The position numbers and the translations under genes are program-made. Below, piece after piece: positions 23,535 through 36,989 of a DNA stretch of 64,000 nucleotides. Origin of the DNA: Diadophis punctatus similis (taxonomy: Eukaryota > Chordata > Lepidosauria > Squamata > Dipsadidae); NCBI GenBank assembly GCA_023053685.1, contig JALIGW010000001.1, positions 50,918,859 to 50,982,858 on the forward strand, given 5' to 3'. Position 1 is the first letter of the stretch. Each line of letters starts with the position of its first letter. Below the pieces are notes generated by a model. That model made no database searches and was not told the DNA's origin. It saw only the letters and a program-made list of their open reading frames with translations.

Positions 23535-24404
23535 CAGGCATACATCAGAGAAACTGCAGATTTGGTTCCAGACCAATGATTCCAAAGCAACCATTGCCAT
23601 AAAGTGAATAAAGCGTTATTTTTTTGGTTTCCTAATGTATATAATTCGCCAAAGTTATGTTTACACTATACCATAGTCTATTAAGCGTAAAGTAGCATTG
23701 CATCTACAAAACCCAATGTACCAGCGGCGGGTTCCTAATTTTTTTACTACCACTCTGTGGGCATGGCTTATTTTATGGGTGTGGCTTGCTGGCCATGTGA
23801 CCGGGTGGGCGTGGCTTGCTGGCCATGTGACTGGGTGGGCGTGGCTTCTCGGACTGCTGAAGGGAGGGGAACTGAGATAGGTCCTGCCGCCCATTCCTCC
23901 TCCCCTCAGCAGCTCGAGAAGCCTCAAACATGCGAAAATGCCTAGGCTCATCACCGCGCGTTCATGGCTTCTCGGACTGCTGAAGGGAGGGGAATGGAGA
24001 TAGCTCCTGCCGCCCGTTCTTTCAGTGTCTCACGCGCTCCCTCAGCCATCCTCCCCTGCTTGGACTCACTGTGGGGTAGGAAGGCAGTGCATGCGCAGTG
24101 CCGGAAGCTTGGCTTCTGGGCATGCACAGAATTTTTTGTAAAAAAATGGCGGCACCCAGACACAGGCAACCGACCGCACCGGTACTGTGATGTCACCAGC
24201 GGGCCGCTACCGGTGCTATAGAGTAGACCGCACCGGTAGGAACCCACCACTGCAATGTACATACTTTAATTTAAAATACTTCATTGCTATAAACGCTAAT
24301 CAGCATCTGAGCCTTCAGCGAATTTACTGATGGAGGGGCTTGTAAAAATCCACAATATCTGTGAAGTGCAGTAAAACAAAATGCAGATAAAACGAGATAT
24401 GCTG
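23535..24404. mobile_element. Tigger-like (pogo) element, split by hAT-B
   Basis: The left end CAGGCATACATCAGAG and right end GAGATATGCTG are near-complementary. Internal stretches (GGTTCCAGACCA, AGTTATGTTTACACTATACC, TCTGAGCCTTCAGCGAAT) follow the order I remember for mammalian Tigger1 ends. It is a short internally deleted copy without transposase. A hAT-B element at 23,722-24,252 interrupts it. Confidence 0.75.
23722..24252. mobile_element. hAT-B element, copy 4, inside the Tigger-like element
   Basis: Ends CAGCGGCGGGTTCC and GGAACCCACCACTG with a perfect 8-bp target duplication CAATGTAC (23,714-23,721 and 24,253-24,260). A directly repeated GGACTGCTGAAGGGAGGGGA occurs twice inside (about 23,850 and 23,973), and GTGGGCGTGGCTTGCTGGCC is a minisatellite-like unit. 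Confidence 0.92.
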
Positions 24405-24407
24405 ATA

Positions 24408-25239
24408 GTTGCTATTTAGAATGTGCTTCCTATGGTTCTTGAAATACGATACCACCTTAAAGAACTCTAGTCATTGATAATCCCAACATCCACTATTTTA
24501 TTTTGTTACTTACATATTTGTCTTGAACATCTAATGCCAAATACTGTTCCCATAGAAAAAAATATGTTCCAAAAAAAGCAATAACACACGGTGACATTGT
24601 GCTCAGTGCAATGCACATCTGACAAATAAACTTGTCTTGTAACAATTTCTAATTGCTTACAATTTATTCTGAAATAATCAATGACACTATGTCATTTTAA
24701 AGCAAAAGGCAGACTACCTTCAAACTTAAATTAACTTGCAGATTACAGTAGATATTTATAGTTCTCCGAAACTATCAAATACATTATTAAAGATATTTTA
24801 TACTCAACTGGAGCAATTTCTTAGTATCATTTTCTGTTATAAGCCTTGTGAATTCAGCTGATTGCTGGGAAAGTAGACATTCAATCAGATATTTTTAAAC
24901 CATCCAATTATTTTTAAAGTAGGAACATGCATATATAATACAAATAGGGCTGCCATTTTTTCCCCTCTGGTTTTGTTCCTATGTTTGATCCATAGACATT
25001 TAGCTAGTGCAGAACTTTACTTTGTATCAGGAAAAATATAAATTACTATGCTACATTTGTTTTATGGCACAAATAATGTAGGCTCAACAGGAAAAGGTTA
25101 CTACTAGTTTCTGACCTACAATTAGTTATTTTGTTTCAATTGAGGAAGTTCCTCTCCTTCCAGCATCCACCAGATTAGATCATATAAACCAGTTCTCTTC
25201 AACCTGGCAACCTCCAAACTGCTAGCTAAGAATTTGTGG
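24408..25239. other. No recognised feature
   Basis: AT-rich intron-like sequence with no supported gene or repeat. Confidence 0.4.
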
Positions 25240-25247
25240 ACTTACAG

Positions 25248-25632
25248 CAGTGGTGGGTTCCTACCGGTGCGGCCCACTCTACAGTACCGGTAGTGGCCAG
25301 CAGATGGTGCTATTTGAGCGCGGTTGCTCCGGTACTGTATTTTTGGGCTTTTTTGCTTCCGTGCATGCGTGGAAGCAAAATCTTGGTGAAATCTTGCGAG
25401 GGGACATGCATGCGCAGAAGCAAAATCTCGACAAAATCGTGTGCGCATACACGCGTCCCCTCGCAAGATTTCACTGAGATTTTGCTTATGCACATGCGCG
25501 GAAGTAAAACCGTGTGAGGGGCATGTGTGTGTAGCGAGGGGGTGCGTGTGCATAGTGAGCGCATACGCGCACCAAATGTGGCGATGTGCGTGCAGAGCTC
25601 CGGTAGCGAGGTAAGAGAGCAACCCACCCCTG
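25248..25632. mobile_element. hAT-B element, copy 5
   Basis: Ends CAGTGGTGGGTTCC and CAACCCACCCCTG with a perfect 8-bp target duplication ACTTACAG (25,240-25,247 and 25,633-25,640). Three to four palindromic GCATGCG units flanked by TTGCTTC / GAAGCAAAA lie inside. Confidence 0.92.
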
Positions 25633-25765
25633 ACTTACAGTATATCTCATGAAATCTGATGTGCCAAAACATTTCAATGTGCCACACCAGAGAAGGCTTC
25701 CATAACAAGTGACCTGTGTAAGAAAATCAAATTCACTGTTATGGTATTTGCAAGAGATACTTTAC

Positions 25766-26304
<539 letters not shown>

Positions 26305-28243
26305 TAGGATAGTAGTAGTTTATATAAACATAAGTAAAAAGTAACGATAAAAGAGGACAATAGGACAGTAGGACAGGGACGGTAGGCACGCTGGTGCACT
26401 TATGCACGCCCCTTACAGACCTCTTAGAAATGGGGAGAGGTCGACTGTAGACAGTTTAAGGTTTTTGGGGTTTGGGGAAGAAACCACAGAGTCAGGTAGT
26501 GCATTCCAGGTATTGATCACTCTGTTGCTGAAGTGGTATTTTCTGCAGTCGAGTTTGGAGCGGTTTACATTTAGTTTGAATCTATTACGTGCTCGTGTAT
26601 TGCTGCGGTTGAAGCTGAAGTAGTCATTAACAGGAAGGACATTTTGGTATATGATTTTATGAACTACATTTCGATCAGATCGGAGGCGATGTAGTTGTAA
26701 ATTGTCTAATCCCAGTATTTCAAGTCTGGTGGAATAAGGTATTTTGTTGTGAGTGGAGGAGTGAAGGACTCTTCTTGTGAAATATTTCTGGACTCTCTCG
26801 ATTGAATTTATGTCTGATATGCAGTGCGGGTGAGCTGTATTCCAGAATTGGTCTAACAAATGTTTTGTATGCTCTGGTTAGCAATATAATGTTGCTAGAG
26901 AAGAAGCTATGCAAGATTAGTTTAACAACTCTTAGTGCCTTTTTGGCAATGTTGTTAGATGGGCTCTAGCACTTAGGTCGTTGGATATGAGTACTCCAAC
27001 GTCTTTGACAGAGTGAGGATCATCTACAAGTTCGTTTCCTCCAAGTTTGTATTTTGTATTCTGATTTTTTTTTGCCAATGTGTAAGACAGAGCATTTGTT
27101 GGTTGAGATTTGAAGTTGCCAGTTGTTTGACCATTCTGCTACATGATCAAGGTCTTTTTGAAGGATAGCAACATTGTCAGTGATGTTAAATAGTTTAACA
27201 TCATCAGCAAAGAGAACACAGTTGCTTATAATATGATCACAAAGATCGTTTATGTAGAGTATGAAGAGTGTTGGTCCTAGAACACTGCCTTGAGGGACAC
27301 CACTGTTGACAGGAACAGGATTTGATATGGCACTTCCTATTTTGACCACTTGTTGTCTGTTAGACAGGAACGCAGTTATCCAAACATGTAGGGGTCCAGA
27401 AATGCCATAGGATTTTAGTTTCAGAAGTAGTTTGTCATGTACTACTGAATCAAAGGCTTTACAAAAGTCTATATAAATTGCATCTATTGTTTTACCCTGA
27501 TCAAGTTGAGTGGTCCATATGTTTTTGCAGTGCAAGAGTTTCAGATTACAGGATAATATTTCCCTGAAACCAAATTGTTTGTTGGAGAGTAGGTTATTAG
27601 TTTCTAAGTGGAATGTAATGGATTGCTTTATGATTGATTCCATGACTTTACAGGTGACGCAACCCAAAGAGATTGGTCTGTAATTTTCAACGTTACTTGG
27701 ATCTCCTTTTTTGAAGATAGGGATGACTGTCGCTAGTGACCATAGATTGGGTAAGGAGCTAGTCCTGAAGGATTTTTTAAAAATTATGCTTAGAGGTTCA
27801 GCCAAGGTCGAGGAGAGCTTTTTAAAGAAGTATGCACATAGTTCATCAGGTCCAATAGATAGAGATGGCTTTTGGTTGCATAATGCCTTTCTAACGTTAT
27901 CTTCTGTAAAATCGATTTGTGTTAGATCGTTGAAGTTAATTGTGGTACCACTAGGAAATATTGGGCATGAACCATTGCTGTTTACAAAGATTGAGCCGAA
28001 GAATGTGTTAAAGAGGTTGGCTTTAACTGTTTCATCGTTATAGTCTTTACCATTCAGTCCTTTAAGGGGTGGGATGGATCTTGAGTCTTTGAGTTGGTTG
28101 TTTACAAAGTTACAGAAGGCATGTGTGGACTTTGTGCGTAGAAGGTTTTCTTCTTGATTGATGTGATAATTGGTGCATTCAGTCTTTATTTGGTGACATA
28201 GATTTTTGTAGCGGCTTTTAAAGTTTGCAACGTGGCCTGTTAT
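26305..28243 (-). mobile_element. Jockey/CR1-superfamily LINE with RT domain, copy 2 (inner)
   Basis: The minus strand holds most of a reverse transcriptase: ATVIPIFKKGDPSNVENYRP, IDAIYIDFCKAFDSVVHDKL, NSGVPQGSVLGPTLFILYIN and the catalytic FADD box (CVLFADDVKLF). After a break near 26,860-27,020 the C-terminal part continues (IERVQKYFTRRVLHS, VNRSKLDCRKYHFSNRVINT). The endonuclease domain is missing, so the copy is 5' truncated. It lies inside copy 1, in opposite orientation. The clade (CR1, Rex1 or a relative) is not certain. Confidence 0.85.
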
Positions 28244-28352
28244 AATGTTCCCTCTTATCAGTACCCATCTTATATATATAAACAATGTTATATCTATGTA
28301 TATTACCAATACATACTTGACAAAATAAATAAAATAAATAAATAAAATAAAA
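28244..28352 (+). mobile_element. 3' tail of the outer LINE (copy 1, continued)
   Basis: ATGTTCCCTCTTATCAGTAC through TTGACAAAATAAATAAAATA matches the tail of the copy at 29,985-30,477 and restores continuity with the LINE ending at 26,179. Confidence 0.8.
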
Positions 28353-28563
28353 TTTGATTCCTGAGATTCTTCTGCATTCAAGGACAAAAAGTAAATATGG
28401 CTAAGAGGAAGTTTATTTGAATTCTAGTACTATTCTATAGTCCAGACCCAGTAACTGTTGGCTGTCTCTGACAATTTAACTGACAAAACTAGATGCACTC
28501 TGATACGATAAGAAAAGGAAAGACAATATGGAAATTTTACATGTGTGGTATATATGTATATGT

Positions 28564-28620
28564 ATACATACATACATACATACATACATACATACATACA
28601 TACATACATACATACATACA

Positions 28621-28692
<72 letters not shown>
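28564..28692. repeat. (CATA)n and (TA)n compound microsatellite
   Basis: About 21 ACAT units pass directly into about 22 TA units. Bases 28,693-29,111 are unclassified intron-like DNA. Confidence 0.96.
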
Positions 28693-28695
<3 letters not shown>

Positions 28696-29111
28696 AAAAC
28701 ATAATTCCTTGCCGGTTATTTACCTCCTTACAAGCACTTTAAAATGTACAGATATGAAACCAATGGCTGGGATGTATTTAGAAATCAAAATTAAGAAGAT
28801 GCCATAAAGAAAATCAACATGCTTAAAAGAGATTTCAGAAAGTACCCTTCAGTTCAATTGTTCCATAAAGTATTAAATAAGAGAATGCAATACATGAGAA
28901 CCATCAAAAGGGAGCACTTTTGAGCCACTGAAACAGCAAAACAGGACTGAAAACTTCAATCTCCAAGCTGTAGACAATGATACACCATCGCCGTATTTTA
29001 TGTGTTAAAATGATCATTAAAAATTAAGCACCACATAGAAGCTGCCATTTAGAATATTAATTTACCTTTACTAATCATCTTTTTAACTTGAGGCTAAAAC
29101 AGTTCACTCAC

Positions 29112-29259
29112 CATTCATGTACTCTGGTTCAGTCCATGAAATGTTAAAAGAGTCAGAGGAATATGACTGGACTTTAGGAGCTGGAACCCCTTCTGGGCCA
29201 GTTTTCATTGTTTTTACTGAAATAGTTTCACTGATTGTACATCCACCTGTAGTGCAGGC
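29112..29259 (-). CDS. USH2A: FN3-domain exon of a USH2A-like gene (148 bp)
   Basis: The minus strand reads ACTTGGCTISETISVKTM at the end of one FN3 repeat, then VPAPKVQSYSSDSFNISWTE at the start of the next, ending PEYMN plus one base. Acceptor AG is at 29,260-29,261 and donor GTGAGT at 29,106-29,111. It begins in phase 0, which fits the phase-0 end of the 44.5 kb exon, giving a continuous EYFIKLA-ACTTGGC segment. The ACT-x-x-GC Cys pair at the end of the G strand region is a feature I associate with usherin. It ends in phase 1 and needs a partner exon that I could not find downstream. Usherin is the best guess; another FN3 array protein is possible. Confidence 0.6.
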
Positions 29260-29376
29260 CTTTGGAAAAAGAAAGAGAGACCAATACTAAAACCTGACAT
29301 GAAATATATCCCCAGTGTATACTATTCAGAAAAGGAAATGTAAAGAAATCTAGTCATTTTTAAAAGGTTGTTTTTT

Positions 29377-29582
29377 TATCCTGCATTTATTTTTATAAAT
29401 AACTCAAGGTGATGAACATACCTAATACTCCTTCCTCCTCCTATTTTCTACTCAGCAACAACCCTGTGAGGTAGGTTGGGCTGAGAGAGAATGACTGGCC
29501 CAAGGTTACACAGCTGGCTTTTATGCCTAAGGCAGGACTAGAACTCACAGTCTCCTGGTTTCTGCCTGGTGCCTTAAGAGTG
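29377..29582 (-). mobile_element. tRNA-derived SINE (second family), near full length
   Basis: On the minus strand the head, B-box-like region (GTGAGTTCTAGTCCTGCCTT) and body match the plus-strand copy at 55.6 kb. The 3' part contains ATCACCTTGAGTTATTTATA, also seen at the right side of the DIRS insertion (44,100). Confidence 0.65.
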
Positions 29583-29832
29583 GTCTTCATATGTTTAGTT
29601 CTCAAAGCAACACGATTTATTTCTTTATGCAGTCCTGTGTTTGTTTGTGAGGAATTACGATCATTTCAAGAGTCTTTCCCAAGATCAGGACCTTCCAGAA
29701 AAGAAGGCTGTTATGGAGAGGTCCCTGCTGCTAACATTGCTCTCAACCTCCATCCAGGAATCACAACAGAAAAGAAAAGAAAAGGGCTTTGGCATGAAAA
29801 AGTGTCCTGTAGAACAGGATCAAATACAATTC

Positions 29833-29975
29833 CTTCCATTCCCCACCATCCAGACAGAGCTGAAGAAACTTCTTGGATGAGAAGCGAAACAAGAAAAAGA
29901 AAAAAAACCAAGAAAGTCCAGTTGCCTCCTGAAAAAGCACCTTTGGGGCAACCATGACCTGGATGACTGAGAATC
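29833..29975 (+). mobile_element. Penelope-like element end (type 2), second copy
   Basis: Nearly the same sequence as 8,698-8,838: CAGAGCTGAAGAAACTTCTT, GAGAAGCGAAAC, AAAGTCCAGTTGCCTCCTG, CCTGGATGACTGAGAATCTT. It abuts the start of a LINE copy at 29,985, as if the two moved or were truncated together. Confidence 0.45.
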
Positions 29976-29984
29976 TTACGAGAA

Positions 29985-30477
29985 TTACGAGAATTATGAG
30001 AAGAGTCCTCCACTCCTCTACTCGCAACAGAATACCTTACGCAAACAGACTTGAAATCCTGGGCTTAGAAAGCTTAGAGCTACGTCGCCTTAGGCATGAC
30101 CTAAGCGTAGCTCATAAAATTATCTGCTACAACGTCCTTCCTGTCAACCACTACTTCAGCTTCAACCACAACAATACACGAGCACACAACAGATACAAAC
30201 TCAAAGTGAACCGCTCCAAACTTGACTGTAGAAAATACGACTTTAGCAACAGTTAATGACTGGAACTCACTACCTGACTCTGTGGTTTTGTCACCAAACC
30301 CCCAAAACTTCACTCTTACACTGTTCACTGTTGACCTCACCAGATTCCTAAGAGGTCAGTAAGGGGCATGCCTACTGTCCCTGTCCTAATGTTCCCTCTT
30401 ATCAGTACCCATCTTATGTATATAAACAATGTTATATCTATGTATATTACCAACACGTACTTGACAAAATAAATACA
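29985..30477 (+). mobile_element. Jockey/CR1-superfamily LINE 3' end, copy 3
   Basis: Encodes RRVLHSSTRNRIPYANRLEI and VNRSKLDCRKYDFSNS, then frameshifted C-terminal text and the full 3' tail (ATGTTCCCTCTTATCAGTAC to GACAAAATAAATA). This uninterrupted copy is the reference for the nested pair at 25.8-28.4 kb. Confidence 0.85.
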
Positions 30478-30479
30478 AA

Positions 30480-30568
<89 letters not shown>
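30478..30568. repeat. (AAAT)n/(CAAT)n microsatellite, LINE tail
   Basis: AAAT units change to CAAT (ATCA) units about two-thirds along. It continues directly from the LINE 3' end. Bases 30,569-31,429 show nothing classifiable. Confidence 0.93.
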
Positions 30569-30569
<1 letters not shown>

Positions 30570-31429
30570 TCCATAGACTCCTTTAGAACAGGATCAGTTT
30601 CTTAGATGCAAACAGTCAGAACTGAAATATCTAGTACTGTCTACAAGTCTTTCCTTATTTAACATTTTCTAACACTCTTGTGTTTCACATTACACTGGAA
30701 GGGGGTACTAAAATTTGTTTATGGAATAGGTAGAGATGTAAACGTTTCTAGATGTCTTCCCCCCACCCTCCATGGGGGTGGGAGGTGGTTCTATTGGGTT
30801 TCTTTGGAGTAGGTGAAACAGAAAGATACTGAAACTTATGTTTCTTGACTCAGCTCACTAGGTGGCAGCACCTAGCCAATCTCGACTGATCTTGAAAAAT
30901 GCAAGCAGGGTCAAGATCTTTTTATCACTTGTATGGAAGACAACTAGGAAATCCCAAGTCTCTAAACTAGACTAGGAGGTTCAAAAAAACATCCCTGAAG
31001 GAGGAAATGACAAACCACTTCCAGACTGTTGTGAAGTCTCCCTGTATGAAAATGTCCATGTAACCTCCAGGAATCGAGGCTAACTTTACCTTTCAAAGTC
31101 TTTTCTTTCCACATCTTTTAGTTCTTAATATAACATTTGCTGTATTTTATATTTGGCATAATTATAACATTTCAGCTGTATAACTGCATTCACTTTGTTA
31201 AAATACTGTAAGAGTATACTGTTTGGTATTGGAGAGGAAACTATAGCATCTGCAACTGAAGTTGTCTAAAAGCAAAATTCTGTATGTTTTTCTTGGATTG
31301 CGGGGAAAGGGGATTGGATCCTATGGATCCTTTTTGCTGAAAGACCAGCTCTATCATCGTCTCTCCTTTGAGTATTTTACCTCACATTGACTTAAAATTA
31401 AAATAGTGAAGAATACATGTAGCTGAGAC

Positions 31430-31542
31430 TTCAATTGTTGGATTCCTGGTGTTCTCTTAGAGCTGACGCTGTCACATAATCTGATTATGAAACACCTGTA
31501 AGAAGAAAAGCAAGCTCAGGGAACACCAAGAACCCAATAACT
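31430..31542. mobile_element. Degraded Penelope-like inverted pair
   Basis: The right half reads CTGATTATGAAACACC then AAGCAAGCTCAGGGAACACC, a decayed form of the Penelope ends at 15.4 and 60.4 kb. The left half (CCTGGTGTTCTCTTAGAGCT) is the inverted counterpart. Confidence 0.4.
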
Positions 31543-31569
31543 TTAAAGTATGTAGAAGTAGAAGTAGAA

Positions 31570-32136
31570 TAATAGAGTTGGAAGGGAACTTGGAGGTCTT
31601 CTAGTCCAACCTATAATATTGGGATTAGACAATTTACAACTACGTCGCCTCTGATCTGATCTAAATGTAGTTCATAAAATCATATACCAAAATGTCCTTC
31701 CTGTCAATGATTTCTTCTGCTTCAACCGAAACAATACACGAGCACGTAATAGATTCAAACTTAATGTTAACTGCTCCAAACTCGACTGCAGGAAATACGA
31801 ATTCAGCAACAGAGTGATCAATGCCTGGAATGCACTACCTGACTCTGTGGTTTCTTCCCCAAACCCCAAAAACTTTAACCTTAGACTGTCTACAGTCAAC
31901 CTCTCCCTGTTTCTAAGAGGTCTATAAGGGGCGTGCATAAGCGCACCACTGTGCCTACCGTCCCTGTCCTACTGTCCTATTGTCCTCTTTTATCGGTACT
32001 TTTTTACTTATGTTATGTTTATACAAACAACTACTATCCTGTACATGTTTGACAAAATAAATAGAAAAATAAAAAAATAAATACCCCCCCCCCTGCTTAG
32101 GCAGGAAACCCTATACCATTTCAGAAGTATGTTGTC
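31570..32136 (-). mobile_element. CR1 3' end split by LINE copy 4
   Basis: Left part 31,570-31,611 (GAGTTGGAAGGGAACTTGGA ... TAGTCCAACC) and right part from 32,084 (CCCCCTGCTTAGGCAGGAAA) together form a normal CR1 3' end. The inserted LINE occupies 31,612-32,083. Confidence 0.75.
31612..32083 (+). mobile_element. Jockey/CR1-superfamily LINE 3' end, copy 4
   Basis: Closest to the 26-28 kb inner copy: it shares GGGGCGTGCATAAG, CACCACTGTGCCTACCGTCC and a tail ending TGTTTGACAAAATAAATAG. It is inserted into a CR1 3' end. Confidence 0.8.
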
Positions 32137-33575
32137 TTGATTTGATTCTCCCTTGCCCAGCATCCACTAATTTTCCTTTTCTTGTTGGAATTGTGTCTTT
32201 CAGACTGTAGGCTGAAGATCAAAAGAGTCGTTATTCCCCTTTTGGAACCTTTACAGTTGAAGAGTGGAGAAAAATGATTTAAATAAATGTACCTGCTTAA
32301 TTTTGCAAGTCCCTCTAGTTCAACTGGGCCCACTCCTAAATGAATAGATTCAGGATTGCTATCTTGGTACATTGTTATTATTTTATATTTCTTTTTAGGT
32401 AGATATGCTAATTGGTGTCTCTGTGTGTGTGTTGCTTCCTTCTATTTTAACATGCAAGGTAGACCCCCATCTCCCTTTGCTAACGTATCTTGGAAGAATC
32501 AACTGGGGGACAAGGCAAGTCTTAGCACCTCTTCAGCATCCACAAAGATTTCGGCAAGCCTTACCTCACATAGTCAAAAGTTGAATTTGGTATGTTGTCA
32601 GCTATACTCAATCTGCTGACAGGGGGAAAAAAAAACCCTCCAAACCATTGACGTTGGTCTCTGTCTTTGCCGCTAAATTGGAACACTTTATAAATGGCAG
32701 TCCACTTAGCATTCATCTTTTTGCATTAAAAAATCCTGCCCTCCAAAGCATCTAAGAAGAAAGAACTGCCAGTGAAAAGTGCATGTAATACAGTTGTTTG
32801 AAAACTTTAGAGTTGTGAGGGGGAGGGGAAACCTTTATGTGAAAGAATTATAGTAAACTGATTTGCATTTTACAAGGTTTTTAACAATTATTTACTGTAC
32901 ATTTAGGCGATGATAAATTCAAAATTTCTATATCTGAGAACAGGAGGAGAGAATTTCCTTCAGATTTTTTTGTCATAGAAATGCATGTTTGTTCAAAACT
33001 TTGCCCAGCTAATCTCAGCAGTAAACAGTCTTTTTCATGGATTCTCACATTCTAAGTCACACTCCCAGAGATTAGTAGATAAAAGGACCTAAGAGTCACT
33101 CGCATCTTACATTGCTATTTAGGGGAATAGGCTTATATGCAGACTTAAGTGCTAAGGAATGGGGAGAGGATGTCTTCACCTAAGAAATCAATATAGGAAG
33201 ACAACAGACAGCTACTGAACAGTTCAACTGTTAAACCTTCAATCCTTGTGGGCCCAGACTGGAATTCCACTATGAAGGACAAGCAGAGGACCAGGCAGTG
33301 TGATCTAAGAATTGAGAAGGCTTTTGAGAGAAATCTGGGGAACAAAGGTAGGAAAAGTTGAAATGCATTGCCAAAGCATGGCAATGAAAGCCAGATTGTA
33401 GCATCATGCTTACATTACAATGTTGCATATATAAAAAATTATAACTATCAAAATTCCTAAACAAAGATGTGAGAGAAGACGTAAGGAATTTGGTGCTCCA
33501 GCAACTGCAACAAGCCATGTTTATACCAAAAAGGTGACACACATGCACACATGCCACACACAGAGACAGTGATAT
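32137..33575. other. No recognised feature
   Basis: Mixed-composition intron-like DNA. No exon or bounded repeat is supported. Confidence 0.4.
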
Positions 33576-33747
33576 GATCAGACCAGTGGTTCCCAACCTG
33601 TGATATGTGTACCACTAGTGGTACGCGAAGGCCTTCCAGGTGGTACGCGAACACTTTCGGGGTCATGAACGATTTTTAGTTAGTTATTTTTTACTTCACA
33701 AAAATGTTTACTGCCTAACACAAGATAATCTGGCAACGATTTGCAAC

Positions 33748-34486
<739 letters not shown>

Positions 34487-34708
34487 GTTGCCACCCACCT
34501 GGTCCCAGCGGCCCGAGAATCCAGTTGCTGGATGCGCGGGGCCAAAAAAGGAACGGTACAATTATGGAAATAAAGTGATATCTGATCGAATTTAGTTTCT
34601 CTGAAACCAGGTGGTACGCGGCGACTGTACGGGACCTCCAAGTGGTACTCGATCACAAAAAGGTTGGGAACAACTGGATCAGACTAATGCTAGTCTGTGG
34701 TCTGAAGA

Positions 34709-34936
34709 GCCGTTATGGTGCAGTGTTTAGAATGCAATATTGCAGGTTAATTCTGCTGACTGCCAGGGGTTCAATACTCACTGGCTCAAGGTTGAGTCAG
34801 CCTTCCAAGGTCGGTAAAATGAGGACCCAGATTGTCCATATGGGGGCAATATGGGGCAATATGTTTACTCTGTAAACAGCTTAGAGAGGGCTGTAAAGCA
34901 CTGTGAAGCGGTATATAAATCTAAGTGCTATTGCTA
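34709..34936 (+). mobile_element. tRNA-derived SINE, copy 2
   Basis: Head GAGCCGTTATGGTGCAGTG, B box GGTTCAATACTC, body AAAATGAGGACCCAGATTG, tail AAGCGGTATATAAATCTAAG. A short L2-tail-like piece (GTGGGCGGCATACAAATG) follows to about 35,003. Confidence 0.82.
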
Positions 34937-35371
34937 TTATCAGTCTCTGTGGAGTCTCTGTGGAGTGGGCGGCATACAAATGCAACTAATAAATAAATAA
35001 ATCACAAGTATGTATATATCAAGAATAAAATTGCCAACAGCAGCATTTGGATGCTGAAGTGATTATCTAAGTGATTATCAAATTTGATTATCTAAGTGAT
35101 TATCAAATTTGCCCGCTGCTTAATTTGTACCCATAACTTGGTGTTTCTGGATGTATTGACGATAGCTTGGATTTTGGGGGATGTAGTCAAACACATCCAG
35201 GGTTCAGCCATTTTAAAAAAAGTTATGCTAGCAAATTTAAGGGCGTGGCATACTGATTTGTACTCTTGTCCTGAATTGCATTTCTTTTTTCTGAAACAGT
35301 TATTTTGGACAATCCGTAGCCTTGGCAGTGGTTCAGAAGGTACTGCCATTTATTTGAATTTAACACAGTAA

Positions 35372-35446
35372 CAGAGTTAGAAGGGACCTTGGAGGTCTTC
35401 TAGCTCAACCCCCTGTTCAAGCAGGAGACCGTATAGTGATTCTCTC
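35372..35446 (-). mobile_element. CR1 LINE 3' end fragment
   Basis: Plus-strand text AGAAGGGACCTTGGAGGTCT and CAACCCCCTGTTCAAGCAGG is the reverse complement of the CR1 3' terminus. Confidence 0.7.
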
Positions 35447-35576
35447 AATATATATTACCAGTGGCATTTAAGGTGATATGTTATTTTCTAGGTATATGAT
35501 AACAGCTTTAGGACATTAACTAAAATCAATCTCACAGCAGCCTAGAAGATGAGACCAATGCAAATGCAGTGGTGTA

Positions 35577-35757
35577 ATGCAGTTAGAACAATTAATCCGT
35601 GGAACAGCTTGCCTCCAGAAGTTGTGAATGCTCCAACACTGGAAGTTTTTAAGAAGATTTTGGATAACCATTTGTCTGAAGTGGTGTAGGGTTTCCTGCC
35701 TAAGCAGGGGGTTGGACTAGAAGACCTCCAAGGTCCCTTCCAACTCTGTTATTTTAT
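35577..35757 (+). mobile_element. CR1 LINE 3' end fragment
   Basis: GTTAGAACAATTAATCCGTG through GACCTCCAAGGTCCCTTCC is nearly identical to the end of the CR1 copy at 34.2-34.4 kb, so the two belong to one young subfamily. Confidence 0.85.
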
Positions 35758-36988
35758 TGTATTCTAATATAAATCAGAACAGTCACTGCCTAAACTCCAA
35801 CTGTATTCTGATCTCTCAATCACTTCTAACAAATGGGGAGGGCTCTATCCTGCCTACCTCAAGGAGAATAGCCAGGTTTTAAAGGCTTTCCTGAACACTA
35901 CCGAGGTGGGAGCTGTCTGGATCTCAAGGGGGATTAAATATGAAAGTTTAAACTCAATTCCTAGCCCCTGCATCCAGCCAGGTCTGTAGGAAGAAACGGT
36001 TTGCCATCAACTACTTCTGAAACTTGTTTTTTGAATTCTCTACTCTAGTCATGGAATTCTTGGGTGATCCCCATTCCAAGTTACCTCTTAATTCAACCAA
36101 GGCTGATCCTGTCTTAACCTCTGAGATCAGCTCAGTTCATCTAAGTGCTTCTTTTGTTAAAAACAAGCAAACAAACAAAAATCCTCTCTGTGTTATGAAA
36201 TGAATTTGCTGTCTCAACAGTTACATTGCAAGTTGAATTGTTATAAAAAACAGTGTTATTATTTTTTTCTTTTTTAAAAAATAATAAGCTATGCCGAGGT
36301 AAGTCAGAACCACAGCCCTATCATTATTGCACTGAAATTATTCCCTTGTTTCTAACATCCATTGGTTAGGAACCTTAGAAGAAATAACAATTTTTATTCT
36401 CATGGATATTTGTAAGCTGCTTAAAGTCAAGGATGGGAATGGGTAGTATCTAAAAGTTGAATTGTTATCTGTTACAGTTACTATGGTAAAATAGATAAAG
36501 GCCAGATTTTATCATTGTGGATTTCAAGTCATAATTAATTTGAAGGTCTTTGTTCAGTTGGACTTTGAATCAAAGCCTTACTGTTATTGGAAGGTAGATT
36601 ATTTTCTTGTGGCATAATCTGGTACAATATTTAGAGCATTCAAGAGCATGTTGAGCAAAATGAATGCATACAGAATGTCTACACATAAATGTAAATGTAT
36701 TCATAATCAAGAGCAGAATATTTTCTATGGCATTTATGAAAGCAAATGTCCTTATATAGGTATTACTATAAAATGATGAGAGCGTTTAAAACAAACAGGG
36801 ACAAGCTCATGTTTATATTCAAGATATTTTCAGTTTTATCATGGAACTTAAACTGTTCTTTAATCAAAAAGCAAAAGGAAATGACTGCACAAAATAATAG
36901 CAATGACATTTAAAAGACATTTTTAAGTGTTTGTAGTTTGCAATAAATAATTTTTTCCTTCTAGTTTCACCATTGTAAGTTGCTACAG

Positions 36989-36989
<1 letters not shown>
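35758..36989. other. No recognised feature
   Basis: Intron-like sequence without supported exon or bounded repeat. Confidence 0.35.

Noticed and set aside
29112..29259. FN3 exons as ROS1 or PTPRQ
   Set aside because: Those proteins, as I know them, lack the ACT-x-x-GC Cys pattern at the end of FN3 repeats; usherin fits better.
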